From assembly GCA_002633005.1 (NCBI GenBank), contig NMRA01000428.1, positions 21,335 to 85,334 of the forward strand: 64,000 nt of DNA, read 5' to 3'. Each line of letters opens with the position of its first letter. Position 1 is the first letter of the stretch. Positions 49,401 to 60,503 of the stretch are shown piece by piece. The notes beneath the pieces were generated by a model, which made no database searches, had not been told where the DNA came from, and saw only the letters and a program-made list of their open reading frames with translations. This stretch comes from Phoronis australis. Lineage: Eukaryota > Phoronida > Phoronidae. The position numbers were made by a program, and so were the translations under genes.

Positions 49401-52400
49401 GATACAAATGTCAAATCAAAAGTTCTAAAGTGTCAACAAGACAACAAAAAGAATTTCATGAAGTGTGCAGGTTCGTCAACATTACTAATTAAATGAATGG
49501 TCTTTGCTTCCATCCCTTCTTTGTCACTGAATAGAATTATGTGTGACTTGTATTTAATTTAAAGAAAACCCAAACAAAAATTGTCTTAGTATGTTGTTAT
49601 CCTTCTGAACTACTATTAACAGTTAACTTTGTAGTAGAAATCAGTTGTAAGAATCTGTATTAACATAACTTTAATGCTTTTCTAAATTCTCTCATTGAGA
49701 ATATATAAATCAAATGGATTAGGCTTTGGATTAAGAATATTAAATAAAACAGTCTACAGACTTGAATACTCTAACTTGCTACTGTTTTAGGCATCTATGG
49801 AGAGACAGAAACGATCATTGAGGGCAAGTACAGCGTCACCATGCAGATTGCTGCCGGTGACAAGGTGATGACAACCTTCGCCATGACGGAGGAAATTCTT
49901 GATGAGCCTGATGTGGGCGTGGCACCAACAGTCGAGGATGAGAAGACAGGAGCAGAAATTCTGGCAGAGGGCGCTCCTTATGTTCCCCCGACATTACCAC
50001 CGAAGCAAACGACTGTGAGTGTTGGTCAATGAAAATCATTGCCCAGTTCATGTTTCACCCTGTGTTGTCATATGGTTAATATGTGGTCTCCATGGCTACA
50101 ACTCTTGCCAAAAATGAGCGGGCAAAGTACCGGTTTCCCATCACCACTGTTATGATTATTTTCAGTGAAATTCTATGAAGAATATAATAGCATTATTTTA
50201 CACTTTGCTCGACTTTCTGTTAATTTTGATGGCTACTATGGTGGTGGATATGTATGGAAACCATGGCGATAAAAAGAGCAAGGTTATGGGATTGCAGCAT
50301 TGTTGATTTCTCTGTTATTTTAAAACTGATGAATGTGTATAACCTTGCAGTCAGTGAAACACACACGGATGACTTTTTTGTGTATATATAACCATTCAGT
50401 TTTGTTCCCATATTACGTCGCTCTGTGCGTATGCCTTGATACATTCCTTAAAAGAATTTCTGTCCAGTATAACATTGCGTATCGAGTATAGCATAACTGG
50501 TAACATATCGATTTTTCAACGCTACACGTAGATATGTCATGAACATTTATTTCACTTTCTATCTGACGAAGCACTCCGTTATAGGAATGCAAAGTCACAT
50601 TTTTGGATCTTTTATACGATTTGATGCATTCATGTGTTATTAGCTTTAGAAGTAGCGTTATTTGTTGCTGAATGCAAGAGCAAAGCATGTTCATTCACGA
50701 ACAGTTTTTAAAACTGTTTAAAGATATCTTAAAGTGCTCCACAAATATCATTTGTAAAGCATGCCCAATCTGTAGCAAGTGCCACGTACCACTGTACTTG
50801 AATCAGGTAACATGAGAAACATTGGCCGTTTAAACTTGAGTAAACTAGCATACTTCTTACATTCACTTCATTATTACAGACGTCTGTGTTTGTAATGAAG
50901 ACAGCTGAGTCATTATTTGTAGTGGTAATTTCATCATCCGAATCCAATTGTGCCTAGTTGTCACAACCAGGAATCCTGGGTCATCATGTCCAATTTGTTT
51001 GAGCGTGTATTATACCTTCAATGTCTTTTACCTTCTGCTTCTGTGTTGTAAAGACAATTGTTTACCACTACAGCTAGTGTTGCATTTATGCACCAGGTGG
51101 CTTCATGGTTGGAGAGACCTCAGCTAGTCATTGTTTTGGTTTTGATTTAATTCAAGCACTGGATATTGGAAATCAATGTTAACATAATACAAAGCTGACT
51201 GTAATAAGCCTTTCAGGCCAGTCACACAGAAAGCAAGTTACTTATCACAATAGATGGCGTTGTTTTCATTACAGGGTCCTCCTTGTAACTGCTCCACTAC
51301 CACCGCTGTACCCACTACGACCATTGTCATGGAAACAACCACGGTAGCAGCTGTCAAAACTACTGGCAACAGTTCAAGTAATGGAACCTCAGCACCAGTC
51401 CGCTCATCAGTGCCTAATTACAAGAGTGGATTTGGCTTGACCTTCTTTGGTGAGATTCAGAGACCAAGTTGTTGTTGAACAATTTTAAAAGTTATATGAA
51501 CGCTTTTATGTTTAGCACACAATGTCATGCACATTGGGATTGCTTTGTATCAATCGATCTTTAAGTTTAAAGTAAACGTTTAGGCAATGTTGATTTTACC
51601 ACAACCTTGAGCTGTACTGAATATCTGTCACAAAGCTAAAATTTAGTAAAATTTTGTGCTTACAATGGAGAAAATTAAGATACATGTTAGCATCTTTTGA
51701 AAACTAGAAAAGTTAATTGCTTAATAATATTTTGATATCATATTTTAATGGGTGAAGGTACAAAGCTTGTTGAATTGTCCGTTCTGCCTACCCGCTTTTT
51801 TATAGTATATTGAATGTTAGACTGTGTTATCATGCAAACATGGCCACTGTATCTATGCTGAAGTGTCAGTCCAAACATGGCCACTGTATCCATGCTGAAG
51901 TGTCAGTCCAAACATGGCCTGTATCCATGCTGAAGTGTCAGTCCAAACATGGCCACTGTATCTATGCTGAAGTGTCAGTCCAAAACCAGTTAAAGCTGCT
52001 GCACATTCCACTTTCTATAGAAGGAACAAAGTTTTGACTCAATTAGCTGCTTGTCTATATAAAACTGGTCAGAGTTAGGACAATTAGTGATACCTGGGCT
52101 TGGAATGAACTCTGCTATTGCATGAGACGGGCTCATAAAGTAAGCTAGCTGCCTTGACCAATCCTATTGTTAAGCCTTAAGTCTCGAGCAATACATCCAA
52201 CTGTCAGGTCTTTTCACATCCAGAAATCACCTCTAGTTTGAGTAATGGAACATGCCGGGACCAATATCCTACATGGTTAATGGTTAAAGTCAAAAGTAGG
52301 TTTTTAAAGGGAAGTTAGTGTTTATTGCTATTCTGGCAAAACACACAAGTTATATTAAGTACCCTAAATTCAGTTTATCTCTGTCCAAAGTGTGTTTCCA

Positions 52401-55400
52401 TAAATTTTACCTTTTGGTATAGCCCCAGTTGTTCCCAGTCGTCAAAATTCTTGTTCCACAACTGTCTGGCAGTTGGTGCCGAGCTGACATAAGTCCCACT
52501 AGAGTCTTCATGATGACATCACTGATATTGTCATTTGTGCGAGAAGCCCTGAATAGCCATATGATGACACTCTTGCCAGCTATATTAATTTACAGCCCGT
52601 CTTGTTGGTTGGGTTAACTGAGCCTGTCCTCAGCATTTAAGGGTATTATTAACTAAAAGGTGTTTGATACAGGTGTGTTAATTCGATAGTATAAACTGAT
52701 CACTTCTGTTCTGATGAGGTATAATACTCACGAGCAGTGGTTCTAATCTGTGCACAACCAATCATTTTATTCCAGGTTACCAACATGGAAACAGAACTAA
52801 AGTCTGGTTCGCTAAGTTGTGGGCACGTGACTTTGAGGTAGCGAAATACGAGTGGGCCAGGCTGATCAGCGACCCAACAAGATCAGAGGTCACCTACTCT
52901 ATCCATGTCTATCGTGACCTTGAAGACCCCAAAGGTGAAAGTTGGAAAATGACCCTCTTTGAGAATGGTGAAGAATCGGTAACACTGACTGGTAAGCATT
53001 TTATGAAGTGGTTACATGGGGGAAATGAGCAAGTTAGTCTTACAAACCTCCAGGTTTCTCAGTGTCCAATATAATGATATCGGGGTTTGTTTAAACTCGA
53101 TCGCTTGTAGCGGAAGTACAAATTATCCGAGACTTTACCCATAGCGTGCTACAGTAAAGTTGTCTACTATTGACTATATCTTAATCATTCGACCCTACCA
53201 TATTCAATATTTACCAACATTTTAGGGGTAAAAGTGTTCATCGTTGTCTTTTGTGATGATGGTAAAATCGAGTGGAGCATAATGTTTCAAGCCTGCAGCT
53301 AAGGTGCTTCAAATGTTAGTATGCGTAACTAACTAAATGCCTTCTAGTTAGTAATTTTTCTCGTTTTTACCATATAGGGGTGTTACAATCATTCAGATAT
53401 TAATTCAGTGCACTACTGCTCAGTTAGGCACACAAGTCAGACCTCCTCATTGTGTTGTGGTTGTCCATTAAATGAGCGTGAAGCAAACTCAGGGACTTGA
53501 GAGAGTATGTGCTGGACACACTATCATCACTGGTATCAAAGACTGCTATATCCTGCAGAGGTATCGGACTGTTAGCTCCATGGGAACATTGTGGCAGTCT
53601 GGTGACTTGTGTAACTGGTACAGTATTGAAGATTTTATTTGTTATTCCAGGTGTCCGTCCTCCAAAGAGAGCCCATCCAGTTGTCCATACATGGATGAAA
53701 GACAAGTTCATGCCTCAAAAGGACAACCCCTTCTCCATTTTCGAAGCATCTACGCTTGTGAGTGACATGTCTGTGCCCTTACTTAAAACTCGTCCTTGTC
53801 ATTATGGAAAGCCATTCTACGACTTTGAAAGTCACATCGGCAAGATTTACTTGGGTGTCAGTGACAGCAACCAGATGAATGCCACAGCTAATGTTGTCAA
53901 CTTCACTCTTGTTAACGAGACGTGTCTGGGCTGTTACAGTGAGTGTGACTTTAACTGTAACCCCAACTGTACGGACACTAACAAGACGGATATTACACCA
54001 ATCACATTCAGGTTAACGGGTCTGAATCTGTCTCCGGGTGCAGTTGCTAAGATGTCGGACAACAATGAAGTTTACCAACCCGCTGTCTATTTTGTGATTG
54101 TGAAAGTTGAAAGCCGGTCTGGTCTACATTCTAACGCCACCACTAACGGCATCACAGTTGATGTAACGCCACCTGTCATACAGAACATGTCGTGCTTAGA
54201 TCCTGGATTTTCAATGGACAGGCCAACTTCCTTTTCAGGTAATCCGTGTTAATGTGAACTCAGAGTGTAATTTATTATATTGCAGATTACGTATTAGATC
54301 ATATGAGCAGTTTAAATGGTGAAACTGGCGAACACGTTACATGAAACTTTGAAACCAATTGAAAAGAATTTTATTTACCACTGGGTAATTTTCCATCTAT
54401 AGGTTGAAGTTCATTTTTGTGCATGCAAACACACACAAACACAGGCACACCACACACACACACACACACACAGGCACACACACACACACACACAGGCACA
54501 CATACACACAAGTTATATGCACTAACTGCAAAGCGATGCCAAAGCTATACAGTGAAACAACACATGAGGATGAGACACAAGGTCATATATATTACGATCA
54601 CAAACTAAACCACAGATATCGATAAATACAATAGCCACGTGGAGCTGTAAAGATGGGTGACAATCTGCCGGACAGTCCTACAGGTATTGAGAAGTACAAA
54701 AGACGCGTGAAGGTGAGCGCTTTTCCAGACTATTTAGAGAACAGATTGATGGACTTCAATGAAACTTGACTTAGAAGTATGTGATATCAATGTGCAAAAG
54801 ACATTTAATTTTTGGGCAGTTTTAACTATTGCAGCACTTCCTAATGGTCATTTCATTCTGGTCAAGGGGATTTTCAAGACGTATTGTTTGTGGAGAACCG
54901 ACTGATGAATATCAATGAAACTTAACACAGAGATATATGATGACAATGCGTGGCACTATTTGATGTTCAGGTGGACCTGACCGCTGCGCTGCATTTTCGG
55001 TTGACGTGTGAACAGCCGATTGATTGTTTTCAATAAATTCACACAAAGGTATATGAGGTCAGTGCGCCAGTGCCATTGTATTTTTAGGCGAATTTGGCCA
55101 TTGAAGCACTTTTTGTGGCCATTTTGTTCTCAGCTAGGAGCTGTTCGATTGTTGATTGACAGAAGGGTGTTTCTCTATGGTATCAGGAGAACCGACAAAG
55201 GATATTGATGAAACTTGATGCGGCAGTATATGATTTCAATGCGTTGCCTCCATTTCGTCTTTGGATGTATTTGACCACTAGCGTTTCTGGATGATATCTA
55301 GAGATCGGATGGACAGATGTTTTAATTAAACTTGACTCAAGGATATGTGATGTCATTGTGCAAGCACCATTAACTTTTCGGTAGAATCGAGCATGCAGCA

Positions 55401-58400
55401 CCTCCTAGTAGCCATTTTTTTGACAAGGGGATTTTCAAGTGACGTTGTTTTGGGTAGACTGTTTCCTGGTGATTTCTAAAGATCCCATTGACGGATTTCA
55501 CTGAAACATACATGTAAGCCAGATGTAGTTAATGGCAATCCAGTGGCACCATATGATTTTCAGGCAGATTTGATCACTGCAGTGCCACGTACATATAGTG
55601 GCCATCATTGGCAAGAAAGGTTTTTGGATGATGTATAATGAAACTTGGCACACTGTTATGACATGCTATCTGTAAAGAGCAGACGCACAGTCTTCTCATG
55701 TATGAGGATTTGCAATTGTTGCCAGGGAAACTGTAAACTGAAGCATTTTTACAAAAAACTATGCCTTATGATGAGGAATAACTTACAGAAAACTACTTGC
55801 AAAACTCAACTGGAGTAAACTCTGAAAATAATTGGAAAAATGATGCAGAATTGACCTGTCACAATGGCGAAGTGAAAGGAATATTTCCTGTCCTGATTGC
55901 TGAGTGTAAGTGGAATTTCTGAGAAGCCGCAATTAACTGACATGACGGTCGAGAAGACAGTGTGTATTGTAAGTGGGGTGCTGCTAAAATAATACAAAAT
56001 ATGACTATTCAGAAAAGCAAAAACCCTACTTAAGTCAGACTCGATCGTGCAGATTTTACTATAATTATGTTTTATTTTGTAGGTACCCCTCACACTATGG
56101 GTGCTATGTGGAACGTGATTGAAATGGAGAGCTTGATGGCTGACTACGAACTTGGCCTGTTCTCATCTGACACCCTCGTAAACAGCATCGTCAACTACAC
56201 CAGCATGGGGATGAAAGATAAAGGCGTTTTGAAGTTCAGTAATCTGTCCGACGGAGACTATTACGTTGCGCTGCGTGCGACCAATGCTGCGGGTCTAAGC
56301 AGTGTTAAGTCGTGTTTGCTTACAGTAAGTTGGAATTTCTGCTAAGGGTCGGGGTGTAATTGGAAGTGTATACACAGTCTGGAACATCTACGTTTTGACT
56401 GAGATAAATTTGCATCAACTTTGTTCAGTTCATGTAGTAATTCCAGTGTAATGTACGGTTATTGTTATGTACGGTTAATCGGGTATTATATTGTTATGTA
56501 CNCTGATAAATATCAATGAAACTTAACACAGAGATATATGATGACAATGCGTGGCACTATTTGATGTTCAGGTGGACCTGACTGCTGCGCTGCATTTTCG
56601 GATGACGTGTGAACAGCCGATTGATTGTTTTCAATAAATTCACACAAAGGTATATGAGCTAGGTCAGTGCGCCCGAGTGGCATTGTATTTTTAGGCGAAT
56701 TTGGCCACTGAAATACTTTTTGTGGCCATTTTGTTCTCAGCTAGGGGCTGTTCGATTGTTGATTGACGGAAGGGTGTTTCTCTATGATATTAGGAAAACC
56801 GACAAAGGATATTGATGAAACTTGATGCAGCGGTATATGATTTCAATGCATTGCCTCCATTTCATCTTTGGATGTATTTGACCACTAGCATTTCTGGATG
56901 ATATCTAGAGATCGGATGGACAGATGTTTTAATTAAACTTGACTCAAGGATATGTGATGTCATTGTGCAAGCACCATTAACTTCGGTAGAATCGAGCATG
57001 CAGCACCTCCTAGTAGCCATTTTGTTTTTGACAAGGGGATTTTTAAGTGACGTTGTTTTGGGTAGACTGTTTCCTGATGATTTCTAAAGATCCCATTGAC
57101 GGATTTCAATGAAACATAAGCCAGATGTAGTTAATGACAATCCAGTGGCACCGTTTGATTTTCAGACAGATTTAATCACTGCAGTGCCACGTACATATAG
57201 TGGCCATCATTGGCAAGAAAGGTTTTTGGATGATATATAATGAAACTTGGCACACTGTTATGACATGCTATCTGTAAAGAGCAGACGCACAGTCTTCTCA
57301 TGTATGAGGATTTGCAATTGTTGCCAGGGAAACTATAAACTGAAGCATTTCTACAAAAAACTATGCCTTATGATGAGGAATAACTTACCGAAAACCACTT
57401 GCAAAACTCACCTGGAGTAAACTCTGAAAATAATTGGAAAAATGATGCAGAATTGACCTGTCACAATGGCGGAGTGAAAGGAATATTTCCTGTCCTGATT
57501 GCTGAGTGTAAGTGGAATTTCCCATCTGAGAAGCTGCAGTAAGTGACATGACGGTCGAGAAGACATTGTGTATTGTAAGTGGGCTGCTGCTAAAATAATA
57601 CAAAATATGACTCGTCAGAAAAGCAAAAACCCTACTTAAGTCTGACTCGGTCGTGTAAATTTATTTTGTAGGTACCCCTCACACTATGGGTGCTATGTGG
57701 AACGTGATTGAAATGGAGAGCTTGATGGCTGACTACGAACTTGGCCTGTTCTCATCTGACACCCTCGTAAACAGCATCGTCAACTACACCAGCATGGGGA
57801 TGAAAGATAAAGGCGTTTTGAAGTTCAGTAATCTGTCCGACGGAGACTATTACGTTGCGCTGCGTGCGACAAATGCTGCGGGTCTAAGCAGTGTTAAGTC
57901 GTGTTTGCTTACAGTAAGTTGGAATTTCTGCTAAGGGTCGGGGTGTAATTGGAAGTGTATACACAGTCTGGAACATCCACGTTTTGACTGAGATAAATTT
58001 GCATCAACTTTGTTCAGTTCATGTAGTAATTCCAGTGTAATGTACGGTTATTGTTATGTACGGTTAATCGGGTATTATATTGTTATGTACGGTATTATAT
58101 AATGTTATGTATGGTATTGTATTGTATTCAATTACACAATGCGAAGAGAATTGAACTTGGGATGTGGTTATTGACAACATTGATGGTTTCAATTTGTAAT
58201 GCTAGAGTCTTATTTTTAGCTCAGCACGACTGCCCCGGATGTGTCAGGGGTGGTGGTAGAAATGCCAGGTACTAAAAAAGACCCCAATCTTGGGGAAGGA
58301 GTTCTTTTCCAAGAATCACAGGATGAGATACGGGTGAATTGGGGTGATGTGCCGAAGACTACCAAGTGGGTCGGTGAGTGGTAGAGATTTGATTTGCAAT

Positions 58401-60455
58401 CTTCTGCTGTGTTAGTTATATTTGTGGACAAACTATGAGAATGGCACATATTGTTATGATTGGTGATGATGTGTTCAGCAGTTAACTTTGGACATGCCGT
58501 CACCGGACTACGAATATGCGGCGTTGCTTTTGTACACTTGTTCTGTTTCTATGATCATAGTTGAGGGTTCAGAAAAATATTGAATTGTTTCTTGGGTTGA
58601 AAATGTAGTTTCAAAATTACTGTACATATCGAAATTCAACAAGTTTTTTTGCTCCAAAATGGCCACTTCTTAACTTGCTTTAATTCTGCCCTAACTGCTA
58701 CAGTTTTTCCTCAGGGAACTTAATTAGTGAAAATCATGACAACTTATTAGAGTTTGCATTACAAAATGAACATAACAGTAATGTTGCTAAATGTAAAAAC
58801 GTATTGAATTCCAGCTGAAGTTTGACAAAAGTGCTATTTTATTGACTCGAATGTTCCACTAAAATACTTCTAATCATGGGGAGAAATATTTCCAAATTTG
58901 GCTGGGTCTAACAGAGTTTTGTCCAGTCTGACATAATTTTGTCCAAATCTGACGTATTTTTGTCCAAGTCAAATAGAAAATTGTCCAAGTTTGTCTAGTT
59001 TCTTATACTACTCTATGTATCACAACACTGTTCCGCAGTTAATTGATAGCCACTGTCTGTCGTTTCACACTCATAGTCAGTGAGTTGTCAATAGTTTGGT
59101 CTCACACTCATAGTCAGTGAGTTGTCAATAGTTTGGTCTCACACTCATAGTCAGTGAGTTGTCAATAGTTTGGTCTCACACTCATAGTCAGTGAGTTGTC
59201 AATAGTTTGGTCTCACACTCATAGTCAGTGAGTTGTCAATAGTTTGGTCACTTTCTTTTGTAATTAAACATAGGACGGTGTGTTTTTGGTTTTATTTAAT
59301 TCTCTGTGTATGTATACCCCTTTGTTTTGTAAAAGATCGGTACCACCAAATTTGCTATACAATTTTTAAGTCTGTATGGGTGACTACATCGGCGTACTAT
59401 AATTCAAAGTTTTGTGCAATCGCAGCAGTTGTACATACTCAACAAATCTTTTTTCCAGATATGCAGGTTGACATGTCTGACTCGTCCAATCGTCCGTTCC
59501 TGCCAAAAGCCAAGGTTGGAGTCCAGACAAGCCGGAAAGCAATACTAAAAAATGGGAAAATATGTTCGGATGGTATGCAAAGTTATAATTTTAATTCTTG
59601 TTCTTTGTTTGGACTGTCCTGTAGTCTGATATGATGTGGTTACAAGTCCATGCTGTGTTTGCCATGAAATCATAATAAGCCAGCTGCGTTAAGTTGCAGT
59701 CAGTCTGAGTCAGGTTTTATTTTCATGGTACAGTACAGTGAGGTAATGTTATGTCAAAAAGGCAGTGCGCGGCTCTCTTCGGAAGGGAAATGTCTCGAGA
59801 CAACCAGGGTCTGTTTTGTCAAAAGTCGTACTTTCAGTCGTAGCCGAGACGTTTCTATGCATGTTGTTCCTATGCATGTTGTTTCTATGCATGTTGTTTC
59901 TATGCATGTTGTTTCTATGCATGTTGTTTCTATGCATGTTGTTTCTATGCATGTTGTTTCTATACATGTTGTTCCTATGCATGTTGTTTCAAACACCTTT
60001 CTGCATTTCTTGTCATGTAAGCGTGCAAAACATTACAAAGGTGACAATGAGATGATGGTTTTTCATATTTCGACTTATTGACTGCCTTCATGAACCCATT
60101 AAAGTGGAGGTTATGACGTACTGTGTTAGCTAGGAGCCTGATATGCACCTCTCTTGGATGCCTGTCAGGATACCAGCCTCACTGCCAAATCACTAGAAGT
60201 ATGCTAATTTATTTTCCAACCAACAACTGCATGGTTGCTGAAGGAACTGCTGTGGACCTCCACTGACTTTTGTTGACAGACTCGGTTCTCAGCCTTAGTA
60301 CCATATATTGCCATAGAAAGAGAAGTCTGAATACCACACCTGTTGTTTATGTTTAAAATTTGTTGTGTTACTTAAAAAATGATATGGACAACATAAATTT
60401 GTTTTTATGGCAGCTGTGGATGATAATAATAATAATAATGTATGATTGGTATCCT

Positions 60456-60503
<48 letters not shown>

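Noticed and set aside
54651-54710. ATG GGT GAC AAT... ending AAG then GTGAGC, looking like a short exon
   Set aside because: No acceptor gives the phase-1 entry required by exon 44, exon 44 joins exon 45 correctly without it, and the module is complete without extra residues.
59725-60081. Repetitive frames over the 15-bp array (and over the 21-bp array at 62392-62626)
   Set aside because: Unit lengths divisible by three keep frames open. They lie inside an intron of the large gene and have no splice or start context.
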